A DNA stretch of 64,000 nucleotides from JBBQZP01 sp038207585 (GTDB lineage Bacteria > Pseudomonadota > Alphaproteobacteria > Rhodobacterales > Rhodobacteraceae): the NCBI GenBank assembly GCA_038207585.1, contig JBBQZP010000012.1, positions 1-64,000 on the forward strand, read 5' to 3'. The number at the start of each line of letters is the position of its first letter. Within the stretch, counting starts at the first letter, position 1. Positions 32,929-40,532 of the stretch are shown piece by piece. A program made the translations under genes and the position numbers. The notes beneath the pieces were generated by a model. It made no database searches. It was not told where the DNA came from and saw only the letters and a list, made by a program, of their open reading frames with translations.

Positions 32929-33888
32929 TTACGCCGCAAGACTCTTGTTTCCCATATCGAGGTACTTCTGCCGGCGGTCCTTGATCAGAGCATCGGGCTT
33001 TTTGGAGGACAACTCTTTCAGCATCGCCTCAACCGCTTTGCCGACGGCGGCAATGGTTTCAGCCCGTCCGCGTTGCGCGCCGCCAAGCGGTTCCTTCACG
33101 ATCCGGTCGGCAACGCCCAGCTTTTGCAGATCTTGCGCGGTCAGACGCAGGGCCTCGGCGGCCTCACGCATCTTTTCGGCGTCTTTCCAAAGGATCGAGG
33201 CGCAGCCTTCGGGCGAGATCACCGAATAGACCGAATGTTCCAGCATCGCCACCCGGTTGGCCGTCGCAAAAGCCACAGCCCCACCCGAGCCACCCTCGCC
33301 GATGATCACCGAGATAAGCGGCACGCCGATTTCAAGGCATTTCTGGGTGCTCCGCGCGATGGCTTCGGCCTGGCCCCGTTCCTCGGCGCCCTTGCCGGGA
33401 TAGGCACCCGGCGTATCCACAAGCGTAATCACCGGCAGGCCGAAGCGGTGCGCCATATCCATCAGGCGGATCGCCTTGCGGTAGCCTTCGGGGCGGGCCA
33501 TGCCGAAATTCCGCTCGATCCGGGTCTTGGTGTCATGGCCCTTTTCGTGGCCGATCACCATGACGGGCGTGTCGTTGAAGCGGGCAAGGCCGCCCATGAC
33601 CGCATGATCGTCGGCAAAGTTGCGGTCGCCGGCCAAGGGGGTGAATTCGGTAAACAGGGCCTCGATGTAATCACGGCAATGGGGCCTGTCGGGGTGTCGC
33701 GCAACAAGGCATTTCTGCCAAGGCGTCAGGGCTTTGTAGAGGTCACGCAGCATGCCTGAGGCTTTCGCATCCAGTGCTGCCGCCTCTTTTTCGACATCCA
33801 TATCCTTGTTCGCACGCGCCATCGCGCGCAACTCGTTCGCCTTGCCCTCGATCTCGGACAGCGGTTTTTCGAATTCAAGGTAGTTCAT
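32929..33888 (-). CDS. accA: Acetyl-CoA carboxylase carboxyltransferase subunit alpha
   Basis: This 319-residue subunit, with AccD, moves CO2 from carboxybiotin to acetyl-CoA to give malonyl-CoA for fatty acids. The N-terminus MNYLEFEKPLSEIEGKANEL and GRDPDRPH-like VARHPDRPHCRDYIEALF are characteristic, as are the oxyanion-hole sequences VDTPGAYPGKGAEERGQAEA and GEGGSGGAVAFATANRV. ATG at 33888 is the family start. The gene stands alone, as accA usually does. Confidence 0.95.
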   Translation of the reverse strand: MNYLEFEKPLSEIEGKANELRAMARANKDMDVEKEAAALDAKASGMLRDLYKALTPWQKCLVARHPDRPHCRDYIEALFTEFTPLAGDRNFADDHAVMGGLARFNDTPVMVIGHEKGHDTKTRIERNFGMARPEGYRKAIRLMDMAHRFGLPVITLVDTPGAYPGKGAEERGQAEAIARSTQKCLEIGVPLISVIIGEGGSGGAVAFATANRVAMLEHSVYSVISPEGCASILWKDAEKMREAAEALRLTAQDLQKLGVADRIVKEPLGGAQRGRAETIAAVGKAVEAMLKELSSKKPDALIKDRRQKYLDMGNKSLAA

Positions 33889-34006
33889 TGCAAAGAGCCC
33901 CTTTGTGCCGCCTTGGTATATGCCCCCGCAGGGCCGCGATTGCAACTGAGCAAGACTTGCACAGCCCAAGGGCGGCATCCTTGTGTGACGCCGAATCGGA
34001 GCCACC

Positions 34007-34846
34007 ATGCCAAACCCCTATGAAACCCGGATGATGCGCGTTGTGGATTACATCCACGACAACCCGACCGGCGATCTGAGCCTTGACCGGCTGGCCGATG
34101 TGGCGGCGCTGAGCCGGTTTCACTTTCACCGTGTCTATGCCGGCATCACCGGCGAAACGGCAGCGCAGACCGTGCGCCGGATGCGGCTGCACCGGGCGGC
34201 GACGGCGCTGACCGGCAGCGAGACGCCGATCGGGCAGATCGCCGCGATGGTCGGCTATCCCGATGTCTCGAGTTTCACCCGCGCGTTCCGCGAGGCTTAT
34301 GGGCGCACGCCCGCGCGGTTTCGGTCCGACGGCACGCTTGATGCGCTGGCCAAACCTTCCCCCAGAACAGGAGAACCCACGATGTACCCCATCACCATCC
34401 GCACTGATCCCGCCCGCAGGCTGGGCGCCATGCCGCATCATGGCCCCTATCCGGAGATCAACCGGGCGTTTGAAAAGCTGGTGGCGGTGATCGCGCCACG
34501 GCATCTGTTCCGGCAGGCCGGAGCGATGGTCGCGGTATTCTACAACGATCCTTCGGAAACCGCCCCAGCCGATCTGCGCAGCCATGCCGCGTTCGAGTTT
34601 CCCGAAGCCGTGCCGCTTGACCCGCCGCTTGAGGTGGTGACGCTGCCCGCAGGGCGTCATGCCGTTCTGACCTATACCGGGCCCTATACGGGCCTTCCCG
34701 CCGCCTATGACCAACTTTATCAGACTTGGTTACCTGCCTCGGGCGAGACGCCCGCAGACACGCCGGCGTTTGAAATTTACCTGAATTCCCCGATGGATGT
34801 GCCGCAAGACAAGCTGGTGACCGAGCTTTGCCTGCCGCTGACCTAA
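34007..34846 (+). CDS. AraC-family regulator with GyrI-like effector domain
   Basis: A 279-residue regulator. The N-terminal double helix-turn-helix is clear (LSLDRLADVAALSRFHFHRV and IGQIAAMVGYPDVSSFTRAF, residues about 25-100), followed by a GyrI/SbmC-like effector-binding domain from residue 125 (MYPITIRTDPARRLGAMPHH, ending EIYLNSPMDVPQDKLVTELC). Proteins of this build resemble Rob/SoxS-type regulators that sense small amphipathic compounds. Target genes are not evident; it could regulate itself. An internal ATG before MYPITI might allow the effector domain to be made alone. Confidence 0.87.
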   Translation: MPNPYETRMMRVVDYIHDNPTGDLSLDRLADVAALSRFHFHRVYAGITGETAAQTVRRMRLHRAATALTGSETPIGQIAAMVGYPDVSSFTRAFREAYGRTPARFRSDGTLDALAKPSPRTGEPTMYPITIRTDPARRLGAMPHHGPYPEINRAFEKLVAVIAPRHLFRQAGAMVAVFYNDPSETAPADLRSHAAFEFPEAVPLDPPLEVVTLPAGRHAVLTYTGPYTGLPAAYDQLYQTWLPASGETPADTPAFEIYLNSPMDVPQDKLVTELCLPLT

Positions 34847-34854
34847 GGTGTGGT

Positions 34855-34884
34855 GCGGCGCGGGGCCTCCTCTCCCCGCGCCGC
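34855..34884 (+). terminator. GC-rich hairpin after the AraC-type gene
   Basis: An 11-bp perfect stem, 34855-34865 with 34874-34884 (GCGGCGCGGGG and complement), encloses an 8-base loop, 9 bases after the AraC stop. No U-tract follows, so its strength as a terminator is open. Confidence 0.5.
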
Positions 34885-35030
34885 AAGGTCTGGTGCCCGC
34901 TCCTCCCGGATCGGACGCCGGGCCGGGCCTCAGACGCGCAATTCTGCGCGCCGAGTCGTCCGGCCTGACCTTTGGTCGCTTTCTGATAGAGTTATATTGT
35001 TCCAAAATCAACGACATTTTATTCCTAATG

Positions 35031-35067
35031 TTGCGCTGCAGCATTTTCGGCCTTTGCGACTGCAGCA
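35031..35067. promoter_or_regulatory. Direct repeat of a TGC-rich box upstream of the D-amino-acid transaminase gene
   Basis: TTGCGCTGCAGCA (35031-35043) and TTGCGACTGCAGCA (35054-35067) start 23 bases apart, about two helical turns, 65-100 bases before the start at 35132. Each contains the palindrome CTGCAG. The boxes resemble the TGC-rich site before phaB. An AT-rich stretch (34985-35027) just upstream probably holds the promoter. The remaining gap shows nothing else. Confidence 0.4.
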
Positions 35068-35131
35068 CGCGCCCCTTGACGCCCCGCGCGCCCTGACGCA
35101 CACCACAAGAGTTCGCACACCGGAGGCCCAA

Positions 35132-35995
35132 ATGACCCGCACCGTTTATGTCAATGGCGACTACCTGCCCGAGGGCGACGCAAAGATCTCGATCTTTGAC
35201 CGGGGGTTCCTGATGGCCGACGGGGTATACGAGGTGACCTCGGTTCTGGACGGCAAGCTGATTGATTTCGCGGGCCATATCCAGCGGCTGGCACGGTCTT
35301 TGCGCGAGTTGGAGATGACGCCGCCCTGCAGCGATAACGATCTTTTGGCGATGCACCGCGAACTGGTGCGGCTGAACGATATTGATCAGGGCATGATCTA
35401 TCTGCAGATCACGCGCGGCAACCCCGGCGACCGCAGCTTTGTGTTTCCCGACGCGTCCTTGCCTGCCACAATCGTTGCCTTCACGCAGGATATTCCGAAC
35501 CTTGCCGACGCGCCTGCCGCGAAAACCGGGTTCAAGGTGATCTCAGTTCCCGATCAGCGCTGGGGCCGGGTCGATATCAAGACGGTGCAGCTTTTGTATC
35601 CGTCGATGGGCAAGATGATGGCGAAAAAGGCCGGGGTCGATGACAGTTGGTTCACCGCCGATGATGGCTCGATTACTGAAGGCACGTCGAACAACGCCTA
35701 TATCGTCAAGGGCAACCGGATCATCACGCGCCAGCTTTCGACCGACATCCTGCACGGCATCACCCGCGCCGCCATTTTGCGCTTTGCAACCGAGGCGCAG
35801 TTTGTTGTTGAAGAACGCCCTTTCACCGTGGCCGAGGCGCAAGCGGCGGATGAAGCGTTTTCCACCGCCGCCAGCATCTTCGTGATGCCCGTGGTCGAGA
35901 TTGACGGGGCCATGATCGGAACCGGCAAACCGGGCCCGGTGGCCGTGCGGATGCGCGAGATTTATCTGGACGAGATGCGGCGCGCCGCGATCTGA
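35132..35995 (+). CDS. D-amino-acid transaminase (class IV aminotransferase)
   Basis: A 287-residue PLP fold-type IV aminotransferase. The start VYVNGDYLPEGDAKISIFDR and GFLMADGVYEVTSVLDGKL match D-alanine aminotransferases; the PLP lysine is in DIKTVQLLYPSMGK(M)MAKK (about residue 150) and ITEGTSNNAYIV gives the phosphate-binding loop (about residue 180). A branched-chain aminotransferase or aminodeoxychorismate lyase is a less likely reading. CGGAGG lies seven bases before the ATG. It leads directly into azlC and azlD, so amino acid export and D-amino acid conversion may be linked. Confidence 0.85.
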   Translation: MTRTVYVNGDYLPEGDAKISIFDRGFLMADGVYEVTSVLDGKLIDFAGHIQRLARSLRELEMTPPCSDNDLLAMHRELVRLNDIDQGMIYLQITRGNPGDRSFVFPDASLPATIVAFTQDIPNLADAPAAKTGFKVISVPDQRWGRVDIKTVQLLYPSMGKMMAKKAGVDDSWFTADDGSITEGTSNNAYIVKGNRIITRQLSTDILHGITRAAILRFATEAQFVVEERPFTVAEAQAADEAFSTAASIFVMPVVEIDGAMIGTGKPGPVAVRMREIYLDEMRRAAI

Positions 35996-36000
35996 CAGCC

Positions 36001-36702
36001 ATGGCCGCGCCGGAGTTTTCAACCGCGGGCCTGTGGCGCGGTGCGCGCGATGCCGTGCCGCTGGGCTTCAGTATTCTGGCATACGGCCTTGGGTTCGGGC
36101 TGGTCGCCAGTCAGGCGCTGATCCCGCTGGTGCAGGCAATGGCGATGAGCGTGGCGGTCTTTTCCGGCTCGGCCCAGCTTGCGGCGATCAATCTGATAGG
36201 ATCGGCACATTTCACGATCACAGCACTGGTGGCGACGATTCTGGTGATCAACGCGCGCTATCTTTTGTTCGGCGCGGCGTTGCGGCCCTGGCTGGGGCAG
36301 ACGACGCCGTTGCGCGCCTATGGCAGCCTTCTTCTGCTGGGCGATGCGAACTGGATCATGGTCATGCGCGCGATTGACCGGGGCGAGGCTGACCGCGCCT
36401 ATCTTCTGGGGTCGGGCCTGCCGTTGATGGTGGGCTGGCTGGTCGGCACCTGCGTCGGGGTGGTATCGGGGGGGGCGTTGCCTGACCCGCAGGCGCTGGG
36501 GCTGGACATGATGCTGCCCTGCTTTGCCGCCGCGATGATGGCGGCCATGGTCAAACGGCCAGCGAACCTTGTTCCTGTCGCCGTGGGGGGCGGGGCCGCG
36601 CTGATCGGCGCACCACTGGTCGGGGCGGGCTGGGCGGTCATTCTGGCCGGAATTTCGGGTGCCGCCGTCGCCGCCGCCTTGTGGAGGCCCGCGCGTGCCT
36701 GA
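36001..36702 (+). CDS. azlC: AzlC-family branched-chain amino acid exporter large subunit
   Basis: A 233-residue inner-membrane protein with the AzlC core: GARDAVPLGFSILAYGLGFG, MSVAVFSGSAQLAAINLIG and LVATILVINARYLLFGAALR, then several further helices. AzlC and AzlD together export branched-chain amino acids and analogues. The ATG at 36001 is five bases after the transaminase stop; the end overlaps azlD by eight bases. Confidence 0.9.
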   Translation: MAAPEFSTAGLWRGARDAVPLGFSILAYGLGFGLVASQALIPLVQAMAMSVAVFSGSAQLAAINLIGSAHFTITALVATILVINARYLLFGAALRPWLGQTTPLRAYGSLLLLGDANWIMVMRAIDRGEADRAYLLGSGLPLMVGWLVGTCVGVVSGGALPDPQALGLDMMLPCFAAAMMAAMVKRPANLVPVAVGGGAALIGAPLVGAGWAVILAGISGAAVAAALWRPARA

Positions 36703-37006
36703 CACCCTGCCCGCCTTTACCGTGTTGCTTGCCGTCATGGCCGCAACGGCGCTGTTCTGCCGCTGGGCGGGCTTTGCAATCATGCGGTTCATCCCAGCCA
36801 CGCCCCGGATCGAGGCCGCCTTGCGCGCCACGCCTCTGGCCGTGATGGCAGGAATTGCGGCCCTTGCGGCGCAAAGCGGCGGGTTGGCCGAAGGCATAGC
36901 ACTGGCAGGTGTCATTGCCCTTGCCCATCTGATCGGGAATGACGTGATCGCGGCTTTGTGCGGGGTCGCGATTGTGGCCGCCCTGCGCTGGTGGGGTGCG
37001 GGTTAA
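36695..37006 (+). CDS. azlD: AzlD-family branched-chain amino acid exporter small subunit
   Basis: A 103-residue partner of AzlC with four hydrophobic helices; FCRWAGFAIMRFIPATPRIE and LRATPLAVMAGIAALAA match AzlD. The start is GTG at 36695, chosen because GTGGAGG lies seven bases upstream and the frame agrees with the family N-terminus. It overlaps azlC by eight bases and its own last four bases overlap the convergent DUF1203 gene. Confidence 0.88.
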   Translation: MPDTLPAFTVLLAVMAATALFCRWAGFAIMRFIPATPRIEAALRATPLAVMAGIAALAAQSGGLAEGIALAGVIALAHLIGNDVIAALCGVAIVAALRWWGAG

Positions 37007-37470
37007 ACGCTGCGGTCAATCCTGATCTGAAAGCAGTTGTTGCGCGCCGACCGCAGGTGAACATAGGCCACGCGCGGGTCATTCAGCCGCGCCTCAGCCC
37101 CGGCCTTTATCTGGCCCAGTGGCGTTACCGCCCCGGTGCCATACACTATCCGGTCATCCGGGCCATAGCCGCGCAGGATATAATCGGGCGAGTCGAGAAT
37201 CTCGGGCAGATCAGCCCCGCCCCCCGCAGCACAAGCCTCGGCGCACAGAAAAATCGGGCCAATCTCGGCATAGGGTTGTGGGGCGGGAAACGGGCGATGC
37301 GCCAGAACCAGCATCGCCGCCCCTGCGGGGATGTTCTTCAGGCAATGCCGGCAGGGGTTGCCATCGCCGTCAGACACTTGGCGTTCGGGGGCCATGCCGT
37401 TGGCATCGGGCGCACCCGATTGATAGGCGCGGGCGATTTCAGTGGGAATCGGTGTGAAACGAATGGTCAT
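37003..37470 (-). CDS. DUF1203-family protein
   Basis: A 155-residue protein with a cysteine-rich motif: GNPCRHCLKNIPAGAAMLVL, followed by HRPFPAPQPYAEIGPIFLCA and EACAAG, then DYILRGYGPDDRIVYGTGAV. This is the DUF1203 pattern, whose Cys and His residues suggest metal binding, without a known activity. Start ATG 37470 with GGAGCG upstream; longer upstream starts seem unlikely. Confidence 0.8.
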   Translation of the reverse strand: MTIRFTPIPTEIARAYQSGAPDANGMAPERQVSDGDGNPCRHCLKNIPAGAAMLVLAHRPFPAPQPYAEIGPIFLCAEACAAGGGADLPEILDSPDYILRGYGPDDRIVYGTGAVTPLGQIKAGAEARLNDPRVAYVHLRSARNNCFQIRIDRSV

Positions 37471-37535
37471 GCGACGCTCCTCTTTCCACAACTCTGCGCC
37501 AAAGCCGAACCGGGCTCGACCCGGTTCCTGCGCAA

Positions 37536-37907
37536 TTAGACCGGCTCGATCAACCGCCCCATCGGCCGCCCGGCCAGAATATGCAGATGATAATGTGGCA
37601 CCTCCTGATGCCCGTGCGCCCCGGCGTTCGAAATCACTCGGTAGCCATCGCCCGGAGCAAGCCCAAGGCTGTCGCAAATCTGCGCGCAACTGCGGTGAAA
37701 ATCGACCATCTCATCCGCGCTGGCACGCGCCGAGAAATCGTCAAACGTCACATAGGGCCCCTTGGGGATGACCAGCACATGCACCGGCGCCTGCGGGGTA
37801 ATGTCATGAAACGCCAAGGTATGCGCGGTTTCCAACACCGTCTTGTTGGGAATTTCGCCGCGCAGGATGCGGGCAAAGATATTGTTCGGGTCATAGGTAT
37901 GGGGCAT
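37536..37907 (-). CDS. HIT-family nucleotide hydrolase
   Basis: A 123-residue histidine-triad protein that should hydrolyse purine nucleoside phosphoramidates or similar. The N-terminal NNIFARILRGEIPNKTVLET and the triad motif QEVPHYHLHILAGRPMGRL are diagnostic of the Hint subgroup. The ATG at 37907 (MPHTYDPNN) fits the family. It lies four bases after the stop of the upstream glycosyltransferase gene on the same strand. Confidence 0.92.
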   Translation of the reverse strand: MPHTYDPNNIFARILRGEIPNKTVLETAHTLAFHDITPQAPVHVLVIPKGPYVTFDDFSARASADEMVDFHRSCAQICDSLGLAPGDGYRVISNAGAHGHQEVPHYHLHILAGRPMGRLIEPV

Positions 37908-37911
37908 CGGA

Positions 37912-39489
37912 TCAATCCACAAAAAGATATTCGGTTTCGACGATTTCACGGGCCTTCTCGACCGGAATATCAAGAAATGACGCAAGCGGCATCACGTTTT
38001 CTTCCGGGCCGACTGCCTCGCGCAAGCGGTAGAAGCCTTCGAAATTCGCATCGCGGATGCGGTCGCTTTCAAATCGGACGTCATATCTGATCGTGGGCAA
38101 CAGCCGGTCGATCGTCTCAGTCGGCGTGCGGTCCCCGGCCAGACCGACGCGGCGCGCATGGCCGATCAGATAATCGTCGGTAAAGGTGCAATCCACCTCC
38201 AACAAGCGCGTGGTCGACCGGTCGGCGTAAAAATCCTGCATCAGTTCGACATTGGCCGGGTCGATGCAGACCACCAGATGATCTGTATCCCAATAGTCGA
38301 ACAACATCCGCATCAACGCGCGGCGATGGCGGGTGCGCTTTTCCAGCGTTGTCTGGATGCCCCCCAGATCGGGCAGCGCCGTCGCCTCTTCGTTGAACAG
38401 ATAATCGACCGTCGGCAGACCCGTCACCTTGCGGATACGTTCGGCCAGACGCTTGGCGACATGCCACTTCTTGCACACCACGATCATCAGCGTGCGCTCG
38501 CGCCCAAGGGTGCTTTCCGTTTCCCAGAACCGGGGCGCAAAGCGCCGCCCGATCCGCCCGCGCCCGGTCAGGAACGTGAACAGGCTGCGCCCCTCGTTCG
38601 AAATCGGGAACTGGGTTCCGGTGGCCGAGTAAAGCTCGCCCAGCCGGGTTTTCAGCTCTTTCGCCTCGGGCGAGATCTTGCGGGCAAACAGATAGTCCTG
38701 ACTGATCAACAGGTCATACTGGTCATTGTAAAAGTTCACCGGCATCCCGTAGTCGGTGAACAAAAGGAAGGTCAGTGCGCGGGTGCGGATTTCATCTTGC
38801 GGCACCAGATGGCGCACAAGGGTCTGAAAGAACGTCTCATCCGGAATCCAGGTTGTGCGGAAAAATCGCATAACATCGCGGCGGCGGCGGGTGAATTCCA
38901 GAATCCATTCGATCGTTCGGCGGCGCAGGCACCACCACTGACTGCCGATTTGTATCTGCAGATCGGCAGGGACCGTGCGCTGCAGACCCAGTTTTTCCTG
39001 CACCGTCATCGAGGCATAGAACAACCGTTTGTGCGTGCGTTCGTTGAACCAGTGGCGATAGATCAGACGTTCTTCCTTGATCCCGGTCTTGATCCAGTCA
39101 GAGTTGAAGAAGTCGAAACTCTCCACATAATCAACGTCTTCCTTGTCCAGAAATGCATGCGCATATTGCGCCGACTTGATCGGCATGCAGTCGCCCGACA
39201 GCATGTAGAAATGCGTGGCGCGGGCAAACGCCGCCTCGGCCGCCTCGACCGCCATCAATGTCGCTTCGACAAGGCTCCACGCACCCCAGCCGCATTTGAC
39301 TCGACGCTTTGCAAAGGCAACCGACGGATTGTCGGCCAAAGCCTGCTGGATCAGGTCGAAATCCTGACGTTTGGCGCGCGCATCAAAGTGGATGGCCACG
39401 AAATCACCCGCCGATGTCAGCCGCTGCGCCTGCGCAATGATCCCGGCAGGGTCCTTGTGGCACAACAAAATATAGGCAATTCTCGCCAT
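37912..39489 (-). CDS. GT14-like glycosyltransferase with C-terminal DUF5928 region
   Basis: A 525-residue protein. Residues 1-280 have the core-2/I-branching beta-1,6-N-acetylglucosaminyltransferase (GT14) pattern: ARIAYILLCHKDPAGIIAQA, AIHFDARAKRQDF, THFYMLSGDCMPIKSAQYAH, GSQWWCLRRRTIEWI and TWIPDETFFQTLV. The C-terminal half (from about residue 320: LGRERTLMIVVCKKWHVAKR) is the region described as DUF5928 in Rhodobacterales. It probably adds a sugar to a surface polysaccharide or other glycan; donor and acceptor are unknown. It diverges from a sulfotransferase gene across an AT-rich 141-base gap. Confidence 0.83.
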   Translation of the reverse strand: MARIAYILLCHKDPAGIIAQAQRLTSAGDFVAIHFDARAKRQDFDLIQQALADNPSVAFAKRRVKCGWGAWSLVEATLMAVEAAEAAFARATHFYMLSGDCMPIKSAQYAHAFLDKEDVDYVESFDFFNSDWIKTGIKEERLIYRHWFNERTHKRLFYASMTVQEKLGLQRTVPADLQIQIGSQWWCLRRRTIEWILEFTRRRRDVMRFFRTTWIPDETFFQTLVRHLVPQDEIRTRALTFLLFTDYGMPVNFYNDQYDLLISQDYLFARKISPEAKELKTRLGELYSATGTQFPISNEGRSLFTFLTGRGRIGRRFAPRFWETESTLGRERTLMIVVCKKWHVAKRLAERIRKVTGLPTVDYLFNEEATALPDLGGIQTTLEKRTRHRRALMRMLFDYWDTDHLVVCIDPANVELMQDFYADRSTTRLLEVDCTFTDDYLIGHARRVGLAGDRTPTETIDRLLPTIRYDVRFESDRIRDANFEGFYRLREAVGPEENVMPLASFLDIPVEKAREIVETEYLFVD

Positions 39490-39492
39490 TTC

Positions 39493-39582
39493 AGAAACTC
39501 TCAGTCTTACATCAGCACCATTGTTTCCCTAAATAGCTTTATCGGTCATTGAAAAGACAGAGTTTCTTTGCTTTTTAATGAC
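39493..39582. promoter_or_regulatory. AT-rich divergent control region with nested inverted repeats
   Basis: AGAAACTCT at 39493-39501 faces its complement AGAGTTTCT at 39559-39567. Inside and across it, GTCATTGAAAA (39545-39555) faces TTTTTAATGAC (39572-39582), an 11-bp stem with one G-T pair and a 16-base loop. The region is far more AT-rich than its surroundings and lies between the divergent glycosyltransferase and sulfotransferase genes, so it probably carries both promoters and a shared operator. Confidence 0.5.
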
Positions 39583-39630
39583 GGAATAGTGCCAGACCGT
39601 TTCGGCGGCTAAGCGTTGGAGGCGGTAAGT

Positions 39631-40449
39631 ATGGGTTTCCCCGGAACCTGGATGACGGAAAGCGAAAGTGTTGTGTACCGCGTGGTGCCCAAATGCGCCT
39701 GCTCGTCCATCGGGCAGATCATGTTCTATTCCGATCATGGCCGTTTCTTCGATGGCGATATCCACGACGCCACCGCCGACATGCACAAATGGGCGATCGA
39801 GGAAAGCCAGCCGCTGATCGAGCGGAACGTGAAAACCCATAAATCCTATGCGTTTACCTGCGTGCGCAATCCCTATACGCGGATTCTGTCATCGTTCTTC
39901 GACAAGATCTGCGGGATTCAGCGCAACGGCAAACGCTACCGGGGCAACCTCGTGCCTCTACTTACGCAGAAATATGGCATCGAAGTCGGCGGCGATGATG
40001 GCAAGGCCGAGTTTGACCAGATCGCCAGCTTCCGCCGCTTCCTGCTGTTCACGCGCGACACCATCCGTTTCCGCAAACCGATGGAGCCTGACATCCACTG
40101 GTCGGCGATGGCGGGCCATGTCTCGACCTATATCGTGAACGGCGGGCGTTACGACCACATCTTTTTCACCGAGAAATTCGATGAGGGCATGCAGGTCGTG
40201 CTGGACGCCATTCCGAACAAGCACAAGATAAATCTCAAGAAAATCCCTCGCTTCAACGAAAGCGAAGGGCACGGGCCGAAGCGGTTGCATCCGGTTGAGG
40301 ATTACTTTGACGATCTCTCGCGCCATCTGATGTGGGAGATTTACAAGCGCGACTTCCAGCTTTTCAAATATGATTTCGACAATCCGGCCAACAAGATGCC
40401 GCTGGCTGCCGTCGATCTGGATGAGGTTCACGCCAAACTGGGCGAATAG
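39631..40449 (+). CDS. Sulfotransferase family 2 protein
   Basis: A 272-residue protein that should transfer sulfate from PAPS to a sugar. The 5'-phosphosulfate loop is VVYRVVPKCACSSIGQIMFY (about residue 18) and the 3'-phosphate motif is FTCVRNPYTRILSSFFDKI (about residue 75). Later RYDHIFFTEKFDEGMQVVLD and IPRFNESEGHGPKRLHP fit Sulfotransfer_2 of the carbohydrate type. Start ATG 39631 with GGAGG eight bases before. Its setting beside a GT14-like glycosyltransferase suggests a sulfated glycan. Confidence 0.87.
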   Translation: MGFPGTWMTESESVVYRVVPKCACSSIGQIMFYSDHGRFFDGDIHDATADMHKWAIEESQPLIERNVKTHKSYAFTCVRNPYTRILSSFFDKICGIQRNGKRYRGNLVPLLTQKYGIEVGGDDGKAEFDQIASFRRFLLFTRDTIRFRKPMEPDIHWSAMAGHVSTYIVNGGRYDHIFFTEKFDEGMQVVLDAIPNKHKINLKKIPRFNESEGHGPKRLHPVEDYFDDLSRHLMWEIYKRDFQLFKYDFDNPANKMPLAAVDLDEVHAKLGE

Positions 40450-40532
40450 CGCGCCGCATTTCCTTCATACCGCGGCCCAGATAGCGCCTCGGTTGCATGC
40501 GATGGCAGGCGAGGGCTTTGAAGGGCAAATCT

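Noticed and set aside
35028..35096. A 22-codon frame with three cysteines before the D-amino-acid transaminase gene
   Set aside because: No ribosome binding site; the sequence is explained by the TGC-rich direct repeat.
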